DNA from: Mimachlamys varia
Taxonomy: Eukaryota > Mollusca > Bivalvia > Pectinida > Pectinidae
Direction: 5' to 3'
Length of the DNA stretch: 64,000 nucleotides
Assembly (NCBI GenBank): GCA_947623455.1
Contig: OX392529.1
Location: 8,742,001 to 8,806,000 of the forward strand
Shown: positions 53,914-64,000 of the stretch, piece after piece
How the letters are laid out: the number at the start of each line of letters is the position of its first letter
Numbering within the stretch: position 1 is the first letter of the stretch
Translations under genes and position numbers: made by a program
Notes under the pieces: generated by a model
Seen by the model: the letters and a program-made list of their open reading frames with translations, nothing else
Told to the model about the DNA's origin: nothing
Database searches by the model: none

Positions 53914-54986
53914 ATGACAGGAAAACGAGCTGAAAATGTTCTTGAAATAAGGGCCTATATAAAAGGTAGGTCATTACTCGGCATGTCGGCTGTAGATATT
54001 CACCGCGAGGTGTGTGACATTTACTGGGAGGGCCAAATATCTCACAGGACTGTTTGTAGGTGGGTAGGTAAATTTAGTGCTGAGCAGCAGCAACTGAAAG
54101 ATGCTGCTCACCCAGGTCGTCCTGCAACAACTACGACCAAAGGTAACATAGAAAAAATCCAAAATAACCTCCAAACTGATACTCGATTTACCGTAAGACA
54201 ATTGGCTCGAATGAAAAACTTGTCGTTAGCAAGAGTTCATGCAATTTTGAAGAAACACCTAAAAGTTAGAAAGATAAATGCAAGATGGATACCCCATTTG
54301 TTAACGGATGAGCAAAAGAAGAGACAAAAACACTTCTCAAAATGTACCCAAAATATAGTAAAAAGGCTTTTGATGATATAGTCCCTGGTGATGAGACCTG
54401 GGTGTATTATTTTGAACCAAAGCGGAAGGTTGCCAACCGAATATAGTAGGTAAACCGGTAAAGAAGGTTTTGTATGCTATTTTTTCACTAATAAGCGTCC
54501 AGCTATTCAAATCCCGGTGCCAAAAGGCAGAACGGTTACAGGCAAGTTCTAAAAAAACGTTGTTCTGAGAAAGTTGAAGAACTACTACAAAAGTCGCCGT
54601 CCCAAAACAGGACTTACGTATGTCCGACTTTTGCATGATAATGCACCCGCTCACAAGGCACGTATTGTGACTGACTTTTTGGAGTCAGAGAAAGTTACCG
54701 TCCTTCCGCACCCTCCGTATTCGCCAGACTTGGCCCCCTGCGACTATTTTCTCTTTCCAAAACTTACATATCACTTCCTGGAAGGAGATACAATTCGAGA
54801 AATGCCCTTGGATCTGCTGTTTATCAGTGTCTGATGGGTGTACCCATTGAAGAGTATGAAAAATGCTTCCAAAAATGGATTGACCGGCTAAAAAGGTGTG
54901 TTCTGGCTGGCGGAGAGTATTTTGAAGGGCAGAGCAAATTAAAATTAACAACAGCATTTCCGCTATATGAGCACCGATGCAAGTGA
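53914..54986 (+). pseudogene. Mariner transposase pseudogene (DD34D)
   Basis: The transposase binds the terminal repeats and cuts and joins DNA with three aspartates. The intact first part (53914-54381, 155 codons) has two helix-turn-helix regions, about residues 22-54 and 90-120, with the linker HPGRP (66-70) between them, and then WIPHLL (125-130), the family's signature. A frameshift near 54342 moves the rest to another frame, which carries VPGDETWVYYFEP with the first catalytic Asp at 54390-54392 and stops at 54444. A third piece has HDNAPAH (Asp at 54637-54639) and YSPDLAPCDY (Asp at 54742-54744), 34 residues apart as in DD34D mariners, with an in-frame TAA at 54550. Another shift near 54795 leads to the C-terminus, ending at TGA 54984-54986 inside the right terminal repeat. 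Spacing between the first and second Asp is about 82 codons, roughly ten short of usual, so a small deletion is likely as well. It is clearly non-functional. Subfamily not assigned. Confidence 0.93.
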
Positions 54987-55009
54987 CATTATTTTTGGAA
55001 CACCCCTCG
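54984..55009. repeat. Right terminal inverted repeat of the mariner element
   Basis: It reads TGACATTATTTTTGGAAC and on to CCCCTCG, and is followed by TA. The transposase stop codon (TGA) forms its first three bases. Confidence 0.93.
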
Positions 55010-55011
55010 TA

Positions 55012-55557
55012 ACATAGCGCAACAAACTAGAGCAGCTCAACTAGACAAACTACAGGTAGGTCCATATTTCTCTTCCTATAGATCCACTTTTCCTTTTGGC
55101 GATGTTTTTCTCTTTATATATTTGTTGATGCCAGCAGGTAAATCCCCCGAAAAGGTAATCAAATAAAAGATAAAAGATAAGATGAATAATAATAGAAATC
55201 TTTCCACCAGAACGAGATAATCGCAGGGTAAATTCCAACTGTCTAGATCAAGTACTTGCAATTGGAGCGTTGCCGAGTTTAAATGCTTGCTTTGTACTGA
55301 TGCCATCTTTCAGAATGATGTATTATACAGTAGTTATATAAGTTTTCCAAAAAGAATCCATAAACGCAAAAATTACCAAAAAAGTGTTACATTGCTCATT
55401 TCAAACTTAATTTATGATAATAAATTGAATTTGTTGATAATTAAATTCCATATTGCCATATGTAGTAATTATCGTGGTTTTAGTCTTTGCCAGGTTGTGA
55501 CAGTATAAGGTAAATACATAGAGTCACGTAATGGGTACATATTGATAATGACGTAAT
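55012..55557. other. Spacer after the mariner element
   Basis: AT-rich sequence with only short, overlapping open frames on both strands (for example 55050-55238 minus and 55287-55508 plus) and no recognisable domain. Confidence 0.4.
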
Positions 55558-55750
55558 GAGCTGGTCTGATCATTTGGGGGTTTATAGTAATATTTCACTT
55601 TCGGGGTTTAGATCAATTTTCGGCTCTATGATCAATGAGGGAGTGGGGATTTTTATCGAAAATTGATCTTAACCCACCAAAAGTGTAAAATTACTCTAAA
55701 CACTTAGTTTAGGTCCAAAACTAGCTGTAACAAATGATCAGCTCTCTGTG
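55558..55750. mobile_element. Short fold-back element related to the one at 12551-13150
   Basis: AGTAATATTTCACTTTCGGG...GATCAATTTTCG (about 55587-55622) pairs with the reverse complement of 55657-55695 (CGAAAATTGATC...CACTTTTGG...ATTACTCT reading inward), giving a hairpin with arms of about 38 bases. The right end, TCCAAAACTAGCTGTAACAA then CTCTGTG, matches the right terminus of the 12.6-13.1 kb element, and its neighbour GTAAAATTACTCTAAACA matches that element's left arm in reverse. It lacks the central 400 bases of that copy. I could not confirm a target duplication. Confidence 0.65.
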
Positions 55751-55786
55751 CTGCACGGGTCAGGGACTGAGAATTTGTGTCTATTT

Positions 55787-56807
55787 CAAGGGCGTAGCTG
55801 GAGGTATTTTGATATGCAAGCCCGCGACGTTTTCAATTCAATTTTTGGGGGGGGGGCCCTTCTTTTATTACTCTTAGTATGATAAAAGGGTAATTTTTGC
55901 ATATTAAATCTAATACAGATTTACTAAAAAAAAAAGAACAGAGAGTACCAAAGCGTCAACAAAACCATAATCCGAACTCAAAATCGATTAAACTAGAAGC
56001 AAAATATGAAAAAGGAAAGATGTACATGGAGACCCTTGTAAAAGCACAAGAGAATAAGACCAGGTGTTCCGGAAGAGTAAGCGTCTTTTACCTCATCGAC
56101 AACTGCCATGTTAATATTGTAAACCAAGTAAACATCAGGTTCTCAAAATGACAACCGAGTCCTCATTGTCAATAAGAACAAGGGAGAACACTTATGAGCA
56201 TACTCAAAAACGCCCATCTTCATATCACTTAAAGATACAGAACATGTTCCATGAAACCAAGATGGCGACCATAACAATTGCCCAGTCTTCATCAACTAGC
56301 ACCTCTCCTTTCCCTGTGCCATAAGTTTGTTCGTCAGCAGCTGATATCTATCACTAAAACCTAATTTGACATGATTTTATAAAAAAAAAAGTCGGTCTAA
56401 GTGAAGGTAGTTTCAAACTGATGCTTATGTTTGGATGTTGTTCGGTATTCATTTGTATACGAATTTTTGTCGTAGTGAGCTGTATTATAAATATTATTTA
56501 AATTGTGTTGGCCGCGGTCTCCGACATCTTGCACAATTAATATATATGATTGAATATGTATGTGTATTGTAATCCTAAATGCTATTGCATTCGGAAAGAA
56601 ATAAAATTGAATTTGAAGTATTTATAGAAAACAAATTTTCTGCAGCCTTATATGTTAATCTGACCAGTCGAAAAAAAAACAGTAACAATATCAGCGGACT
56701 TTTAATAATATCAGTTGAATTATGAAATTTCTCGACTTTAATACATATACTTTGGAAAATGATGTGCAAGCACGGGCTTATGTGCTTACATGGCAGCTAC
56801 GCCCCTG
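55787..56807. mobile_element. Non-autonomous DNA element (about 1.0 kb) with GGGCGTAGC ends
   Basis: The left end CAAGGGCGTAGCTGG (55787 on) matches the reverse complement of the right end GGCAGCTACGCCCCTG (to 56807), and the inward continuation (GCAAGCCCG against CGGGCTTATGTGC) keeps an imperfect inverted match to about 45 bases. TATTT stands on both sides (55782-55786 and 56808-56812), a possible 5-bp target duplication or part of a longer one. The interior has G10 at 55847-55856, an A-run at about 55926, an 84-codon frame (55897-56151) with no recognisable domain, and a long AT-rich right half. No transposase motifs are visible. The superfamily is uncertain. Confidence 0.6.
55925..56130. 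repeat. Copy of the dispersed repeat shared with 1-105 and 57823-57998
   Basis: The block starts in an A-run, then GAGAGTACCAAAGCGTCAAC, AAAACCATAATCCGAACTC and later AGACCAGGTGTTCCGG and AAGCGTCTT. It matches 57823-57998 throughout with scattered substitutions and single-base indels, and its middle part matches 1-105. The indels shift the frame between copies, so conservation is not of a protein. Confidence 0.75.
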
Positions 56808-57822
56808 TATTTAAATTCTATAGGGGATCTGGATACTCTTTATCTACTCACATCAGTATACGTAGTGTCTATCCTCATAACACGTAGGCTAGTAGTGGTG
56901 TGATGTAAGTATTATCCTATGCCTAATGTGTACCCTTTTGGCAAGTTATCCGGTAAATATATTCGTAGCCGTAAGAGATAATCAGAGATGCCACGATCTC
57001 GTATCAAGAACAAATAAAACAGTTTCAGATATTTCTATAAACCGTCAATATTACAGCAATTACATGTTGTAAGTAGACCGATATCCGACCGTCCGAGCAA
57101 TCGCCACTAAGCCGGGTACACGTGGCTAGGTGCTATTTCAGTTTTTCAGGAAATTACAGAAGGCACTCGGTGCTCGCACAAAAAATGTTGGCGTTCGGAG
57201 AACACACCGCACAAAGATGGGTGCGTCTGATAGATAACGGTTTGGCCTACCTGTCCGTACACTAGGTGAAATCTCATTTATTATCATTGTAATGATTATT
57301 ACGGCGTTTATGGACTAAACCTGGCATTTTATTAACAGTACTGACATTAATGAACAGTTATCATCTTTAGAAAGTGCATCCTGTTCTAGGATTTGTCAGA
57401 AAATCGTCTGCTAACAAAACAACGGAGGATTTTATAGCGCCCCTCCTGATACACCGTAAAAAGTTTACTTTCTATTTCGATATGCGTATCCATGTATGTT
57501 TATATTCCTTTTGGTGTTGCCTTATGTAACATCGCCAGTGCTCCGATTCTTACTCTTGCGGAACATCTGGTCTGATTATTTTTGTTTCTTTTCTAAGATT
57601 TTAATGATATTTTTGTTTTTCTTTTGTTTCAATTCTGTTTAGTTTCAAAGAACTTGAGGTTACATATTGGTGCTGTGCACTCGTTTTATGATTTCTGAAT
57701 ATATATCTCTTTACGTCTCATTTATGAAAAACCTTGTTGGGGTTAGATACCTTAATCGTAATTTGAAGCGATTGCTAATTTCAACATAATTAGGAGGCCC
57801 TCCACTACCGATCAATGGTGCT
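56808..57822. other. Low-copy segment, no supported gene
   Basis: About 1 kb of AT-rich sequence with no open frame of interest, no repeat unit and no RNA gene that I can recognise. Confidence 0.4.
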
Positions 57823-57998
57823 AAAAAAAAAAAAAAAAATAGAGAATACCGTAGCGTCAACAAAACCATAATCTGAACTCAAATTCGATTAAACTAGGGG
57901 CAAAATACGAAAAAGTGAAAGATCTACATGGAGACTCTTTGAAGTACAAGAGAATAAGACCAGGTGTTCCGTAAGAATAAGCGTCTTCTACTTCATCT
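57823..57998. repeat. Truncated dispersed-repeat copy abutting array J
   Basis: It begins with a 17-base A-run (57823-57839), then AGAGAATACCGTAGCGTCAAC and the GAACTCAAATTCGATTAAAC block. It follows the 55.9 kb copy until CGTCTTCTACTTCATC, where the match ends and the 14-bp array J begins within a few bases. The missing right side means the array either grew out of this copy or replaced the rest of it. Confidence 0.75.
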
Positions 57999-57999
57999 C

Positions 58000-60900
58000 T
58001 TATACTTGATCACGTATACTAGATCACGTATACTAGATCACATATACTGGATCACTTATACTAGATCATGTATACTGGATCACATATACTAGATCACGTA
58101 TACTAGATCACATATACTGGATCACTTATACTAGATCATGTATACTGGATCACATATACTAGATCACGTATACTAGATCACATATACTAGATCAGGTATA
58201 CTAGATCACGTATACTAGATCACGTATACGAGATCACATATACTAGATCACGTATACTAGATCACATATACTGGATCACTTATACTAGATCATGTATACT
58301 AGATCATGTATACTAGATCACATATACTAGATCATGTATACTAGATCACATATACTAGATCATGTATACTAGATCACGTATATTAGATCACGTATACTAG
58401 AGCATGTATACTAGATCACATATACTGGATCACATATACTAGATCACGTATACTAAATAACGTATACTAGATCACATATACTAGAGCATGTATACTAGAT
58501 CACATACACTAGATCACGTATACTAGATCACATATACTAGATCACATATACTAGATCACATATACTGGATCACTTATACTAGATCACATATACTAGATCA
58601 CGTATACTGGATCACATATACTAGATCATGTATACTAGATCACGTATACTGGATCACATATACTAGATCATGTATACTAGATCACGTATACTGGATCACA
58701 TATACTAGATCACGTAAACTAGATCACGTATACTAGATCATGTATACTACAAAATGTAAATCACGTACACTAGATCACGTATACTAGATCATGTATACTA
58801 GATCAGGTATACTAGATCATGTATACTAGATCATGCATACTAGATCACATATACTGGATCACATATACTAGATCACGTATACTAGATCATGTATACTATA
58901 TCATGTATACTATATCATATATACTAGATCACATATACTAGATCACATATACTAGATCATGCATACTAGATCATGTATACTAGATCATGTATACTATATC
59001 ACATATACTGGATCACGTATACTAGATCATGTATACTATATCATGTATACTAGATCACGTATACTAGATCACATATACTAGAGCATGCATACTAGATCAC
59101 ATATACTGGATCATATATACTAGATCACGTATATTAGATCACGTATACTAGATCACGTATACTAGATCACATATACTAGAGCATGTATACTAGATCAAAT
59201 ATACTGGATCACATATACTAGATCACGTATAATAAATAACGTATACTAGATCACATATACTAGAGCATGTATACTAGATCACATACACTAGATCACGTAT
59301 ACTAGATCACATATACTAGATCACATATACTAGATCACGTATACTGGATCACATATACTAGATCATGTATACTAGATCACGTATACTAGATCACGTATAC
59401 TAGATCATATATACTAGATCACGTATACTAGATCATGTATACTAGATCATATATACTGGATCACTTATACTAGAATATATATACTACATCACATATACTA
59501 GATCACATACACTAGATCACGTATACTAGATAACGTATACTAGATCATGTATACTGGATCACTTATACTAGAATATATATACTGGATCACATATACTAGA
59601 TCACGTATACTAGATTACGTACACTAGATCACGTATACTGGATCACATACACTAGATTACGTACACTAGATCACATATACTAGATCACATACACTAGATT
59701 ACGTACACTAGATCACGTATACTGGATCACATACACTAGATCACATACACTAGATCACGTATACTAGATCACGTATACTAGATCACGTATACTAGATCAC
59801 GTATACTGGATCACATATACTAGATCACGTACACTAGATCACGTATACTGGATCACATACACTAGATCACGTATACTAGATCACGTATACTAGATCACTT
59901 ATACTGGATTACATATACTAGATCACGTACACTAGATCACGTATACTGGATCACATACACTAGATCACGTATACTAGATCACGTATACTAGATCACGTAT
60001 ACTGGATCACATATACTAGATCACGTATACTAGATCACGTATACTAGATCACGTATACTGGATCACATACACTAGATCACGTATACTAGATCACGTATAC
60101 TAGATCATGTATTACAAGTTCACGTATACTAGATCACGTATACTAGATCACGTATACTAGATCACGTATACTAGATCACGTATACTAGATCACGTATACT
60201 AGATCACGTATACTAGATCACGTATACTGGATCACATATACTAGATCATGTATACTAGATCACGTATACTGAATCACATATACTAGATCAGGTATACTAG
60301 ATTACGTAAACTAGATCACGTATACTAGATCACGTATACTAGATCACATTTACTAGATCACGTAAACTAGATCACGTATACTAGATCACATATAATAGAT
60401 CACATATACTAGATCATGTATACTAGATCACGTATACTGAATCACATATACTAGATCAGGTATACTAGATCATGTATACTAGATCACATATACTATATCA
60501 CGCATACTGGATCACATATACTGAATCACATATACTAGATCAGGTAAACTAGATCATGTATACTAGATCACATATACTGGATCACATATACTAGATCACG
60601 TATACTAGATCATGTATACTAGATCACATATACTGGATCACATATACTAGATCACGTATACTAGATCATGTATACTAGATCACATATACTAGATCATGTA
60701 TACTAGATCACGTATACTAGATCACATATACTAGATCACGTATACTGGATCACTTATACTAGATCATGTATACTAGATCATATATACTATATCACGCATA
60801 CTGGATCACATATACTGAATCAGATATACTAGATCAGGCATACTAGATCAGTGATACTAGATCATGTATACTAGATCACATATACTAGATCACATATACT

Positions 60901-61608
60901 GGATCACATATACTAGATCATGTATACTAGATCACTTATACTAGATCACGTATACTAGATCACTTATACTAGATCACTTATACTAGATCACGTATACTAG
61001 ATCACGTACACTAGATCACATATACTATATCACATATACTAGAGCATGTATACTAGATCACGTATACTAGACCACGTATACTAGATCATGTATACTAGAT
61101 CACATATACTATACTAGATCACATATACTAGATCACATATACTAGAGTATGTATACTAGATCACGTATACTGGATCACTTATACTAGATCATGTTTACTA
61201 GATCATATATACTATATCACGCATACTGGATCACATATGCTGAATCACATATACTAGATCAGGTATACTAGATCATGTATACTAGATCACATATACTGGA
61301 TCACATATACTAGATCACGTATACTAGATCATGTATACTAGATCACATATACTGGATCACATATACTAGATCACGTATACTAGATCATGTATACTAGATC
61401 ACATATACTAGATCACGTATACTAGATCATGTATACTAGATCATGTATACTAGATCATGTATACTAGATCATGTATACTAGATCATGTATACTGGATCAC
61501 ATATATTATATCACTTATACTAGATCACGTATATATAATGTATACTAGATCACTTATACTATATCATATATACTAGATCATGTATACATATAAGGTACTA
61601 GATCACGT
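58000..61608. repeat. Tandem array J, 14-bp monomer
   Basis: About 257 units of ATCACGTATACTAG. The chief variable base is the sixth (ACG/ACA/ATG/ACT), plus ACTAG/ACTGG. Each unit contains or completes the palindromes GATC, CTAG and, in the G form, GTATAC. Occasional off-length units (for example near 58750 ACAAAATGTAAATC and 60110 TATTACAAGTTC) break the phase. Runs of one variant cluster, such as CACATACACTAG forms at 59490-60070. The right end fuses directly with array K. Confidence 0.95.
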
Positions 61609-62899
61609 AGCTATGTGAATTATTGTATCAAACACATGGTAACTATATGAATTATTGTATCCGACACACGGTAGTTATGTGTATTATTGTATCAAACACA
61701 CGGTAGTTATGTGTATTATTGTATCCGACACACGGTAGCTATGTGTATTATTGTATCAAACACACGGTAGCTATGTGTATTGTTGTATCAGACACACGGT
61801 AGTTATATGTATTATTGTATCAGACACACGGTAGTTATGTGTATTATTGTATCAGACACACGGTAGTTATGTGTATTATTGTATCAGACACACGGTAGTT
61901 ATATGTATTATTGTATCAGACACACGGTAGCTATATGTATTATTGTATCAGACACACGGTAGTTATATGTATTATTGTATCAGACACACGGTAGCTATAT
62001 GTATTATTGTATCATACACACGGTAGCTATGTGTATTATTGTATCAGACACACGGTAGCTATGGGTATTATTGTATCAGACACACGGTAGCTATGGGTAT
62101 TATTGTATCAGACACACGGTAGCTATGTGTGTTATTGTATCAGACACACGGTAGTTATATGTATTATTGTATCAGACACACGATAGTTATATGTATTATT
62201 GTATCAGACACACGGTAGCTATATGTATGATTGTAAAAGACACACGGTAGCTATTTGTATTATTGTATCAAACACATGGTAGTTATATGTATTATTGTAT
62301 CATACACACGGTAGTTATATGTATTGTTTTATCAGACACACGGTAGCTATGTGTATTATTGTATCATACACACGGTAGCTATGTGTATTATTGCATCAGA
62401 CACACGGTAGTTATATGTATCGTTGTATCAGACACACGGTAGCTATGTGTATTATTGTATCAGACACAAGGTAACTATGTGTATTGTTGTATCAGACACA
62501 CGGTAGCTATATGTATTGTTGTATCAGACACAAGGTAGATACATGTATTATTGTATCAGACACACGGTAGCTATGTGTATTATTGTATCAGACACACGGT
62601 AGCTATATGCATTATTATATCAGACAACCGGTAGCTATGGGTATTATTGTATCAGACACACGGTAGCTATGTATATTATTGTATCAGACACACGGTAGTT
62701 ATATGTATTATTGTATCAGACACACGGTAGTTATATGTATTATTGTATCAGACACACGGTAGTTATATGTATTATTGTAACAGACACAAGGTAGCTATGT
62801 GTATCATTGTATCAGACACACGGTAGCTATATGTATTATTGTATCAGACACACGGTAGCTATATGTATTATTGTATCGGACACACGGTAGTTATATGTA
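61609..62899. repeat. Tandem array K, 32-bp monomer (part before the insertion)
   Basis: About 40 units of GTATCAGACACACGGTAGCT plus ATGTGTATTATT; the period is 32 (GTATCAGA at 62041 and 62073). Variants are GTAGCT/GTAGTT, ATGTGT/ATATGT/ATGGGT and CAGACA/CAAACA/CATACA. It is interrupted at 62899 by a TA-flanked element and resumes in phase at 63839. Confidence 0.95.
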
Positions 62900-62920
62900 C
62901 AGTTGTGGTATCGCACAACG
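62900..62920. repeat. Left terminal inverted repeat of the 939-bp element
   Basis: CAGTTGTGGTATCGCACAAC followed by G. It pairs with 63818-63838 with one difference (T against G at position 11 from the end). Confidence 0.88.
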
Positions 62921-63817
62921 CACCAAAAACTGCGTGCGTGCATCGTGCATACATCGTGCACACATCGTTCGCCCATGGTGCGCACAACCGGGCGATCTAA
63001 AGATCGTGCGTTTATGTGTGCGATTAAATCGCACACACGCACGATTTTGTACAATTGGTTGATACATATTACGGAATGAAAAACATATGGAACCCTCTTG
63101 TCCAAAAACTATTTAAATTCGCATCATATTTATTAGGATTATGTCAATTTAACAATATACAGTAAACAGTATTACAGTGATCATAAGACAGTCAAGTGCG
63201 GGTTAAGCTACCAGGTATCAGAATATGTAAATAACATGCCAGAGTTTTACCTGTCCCGTGTGCGGCGATACGCTACGACAGCCATTACCGAGCGACCGTT
63301 ATGAAAACAAACTGGACTCTTATAATCAGTTATTTGAAAAACCCTCCCCTCCCCAACACTTTACCTGTGTTTTCACACCTAGGCGAGTGTTGTAAGTGCC
63401 CCGGGCCAGAGATATCTACATATATTGGCCATGTACAGGTACAGTTTATAACTTGGTAAAACTGGCAATATTTACTTGAATGAGAACTTGTCAATATGAG
63501 TTGAAAGTTTACATACATGTGTCTATTTGGTTTGTTTCTAAAACTACAGAAAGACTATTATTAATTTTTAGAAATATATAAATAGAACTATCAGCTAATG
63601 TAAATAGTTAAAATATAGAAATATGTTTAAAACAACTAGCGCGAAACCGTATATATTGTTAAACCATTTCTAAATTTACATCAACCACAATTGTCATCGC
63701 ACAATGTTAGTCTATCGTGCGCCCACATGTGCGTTAGAAATAATCGCCCAGGATCGCATCGTTCGCACATCGTGCATACACCGTTCGCCCATCGTGCGCC
63801 CACCGCACATCGTGTAA

Positions 63818-63838
63818 CGTTGTGCGATCCCACAACTG
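63818..63838. repeat. Right terminal inverted repeat of the 939-bp element
   Basis: CGTTGTGCGATCCCACAACT followed by G, then the TA target duplication and resumed array K. Confidence 0.88.
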
Positions 63839-64000
63839 TATTATTGTAACAGACACACGGTAGTTATATGTATTATTGTATCAGACACATGGTAGTAATA
63901 TGTATTATTGTAACAGACACAAGGTAGCTATGTGTATTATTGTATCAGACACACGGTAGTTATATGTATTATTGTATCAGACACACGGTAGTTATGTGTA
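63839..64000. repeat. Tandem array K, continuation to the window edge
   Basis: About five 32-base units in the same phase and of the same type as before the insertion (TATTATTGTAACAGACACAC and so on). The array continues past the end of the window, so its full length is unknown. Confidence 0.95.

Larger units (their letters stand above)
53724..55009 (+). mobile_element. Mariner-family DNA transposon, full length but inactivated
   Basis: The element is 1,286 bp, the usual size for mariners. The 26-base ends are inverted repeats with 24 of 26 matches: CGAGGGTTGTTCC... at 53724-53749 against the reverse complement of 54984-55009, which reads CGAGGGGTGTTCC... . TA lies on both sides (53722-53723 and 55010-55011), the standard target duplication of Tc1/mariner elements. 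It holds one transposase gene in several broken frames, described separately. The two termini are much better preserved than the reading frame, so the copy could still have been movable in trans. Confidence 0.93.
62900..63838. mobile_element. Non-autonomous TA-flanked DNA element (939 bp) inserted in array K
   Basis: The left end CAGTTGTGGTATCGCACAAC (62900 on) matches the reverse complement of the right end, GTTGTGCGATCCCACAACTG (to 63838), with one mismatch in the first 21 bases. TA lies at 62898-62899 and 63839-63840, and removing the element plus one TA restores a continuous array K unit. Both ends carry many short copies of CATCGTGC, ATCGTTCGCCC and GTGCGCCCA in about 100 bases. The left end also has a perfect 10-bp hairpin, GTGTGCGATT-A-AATCGCACAC (about 63015-63035), and CGATCTAAAGATCG nearby. 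The centre is AT-rich and non-coding. The TA duplication suggests Tc1/mariner-type mobilisation, but no transposase in the window matches these ends. Confidence 0.85.

Noticed and set aside
55897..56151. 84-codon protein gene in the 1.0-kb element
   Set aside because: The same DNA at 57.8 kb carries single-base indels that break the frame, and no domain is recognisable.
303..62899. Hammerhead ribozyme satellites
   Set aside because: Self-cleaving repeats should contain CTGATGAG and GAAAC-type cores in each unit. None of the eleven monomers has both.
303..64000. Telomere or CENP-B-box containing centromeric repeat
   Set aside because: No TTAGGG or related telomere runs are present, and no monomer fits the CENP-B box pattern (TTCG....A..CGGG). 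A centromeric or subtelomeric location remains possible but is not shown.

Overview
This is a eukaryotic, AT-rich window with no bacterial-type gene organisation and no complete protein gene that I can support. The best-supported coding remnants are a dead mariner transposon and a broken TRIM-like (B-box plus coiled-coil) pseudogene. The rest is tandem repeats and short non-autonomous elements. TRIM-like fragments of this kind, a SINE-like block with a 'GTGGGTTTTCTCCGGG' motif, and very high minisatellite content would fit a marine invertebrate, most likely a bivalve mollusc. That assignment is inference from recalled families, not a database result.

About 46 kb of the 64 kb (roughly 72%) is made of eleven tandem arrays with unrelated monomers: A 23 bp (303-1583), B 37 bp (6466-8247), C 56 bp (8903-10318), D 51 bp (14170-22668), E 26 bp (23841-25326), F 61 bp (25449-47036, the largest, about 354 copies), G 31 bp (47197-47551), H 41 bp (48618-51125), I 29 bp (51126-53220), J 14 bp (58000-61608) and K 32 bp (61609-62899, resuming at 63839 and running off the window). 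H/I and J/K abut directly. D and F have higher-order structure: blocks of tens of monomers have been duplicated as units, shown by rare variants recurring at fixed offsets (1,938 bp in D; about 1,464, 2,869, 2,991 and 3,742 bp in F).

Between the arrays lie low-copy segments carrying mobile-element debris. These are a long inverted repeat (4286-4640); a 600-bp fold-back element with a 7-bp target duplication (12551-13150) and a shorter relative (55558-55750); a SINE-like fragment (about 22990-23175); a 1,286-bp mariner with near-perfect ends and TA duplication but a frameshifted transposase (53724-55009); a 1,021-bp element with GGGCGTAGC ends (55787-56807); and a 939-bp TA-flanked element sitting inside array K (62900-63838). 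A segment found inside the 1,021-bp element recurs at 1-105 and 57823-57998. The latter copy is interrupted exactly where array J starts, and the former lies about 200 bp upstream of array A.

No genes here work together as a pathway. The window looks like repeat-rich, probably heterochromatic or gene-poor DNA shaped by array amplification and by DNA transposons. The long reading frames on the minus strand of arrays B, D and E are best explained by stop-free monomers, not by proteins.
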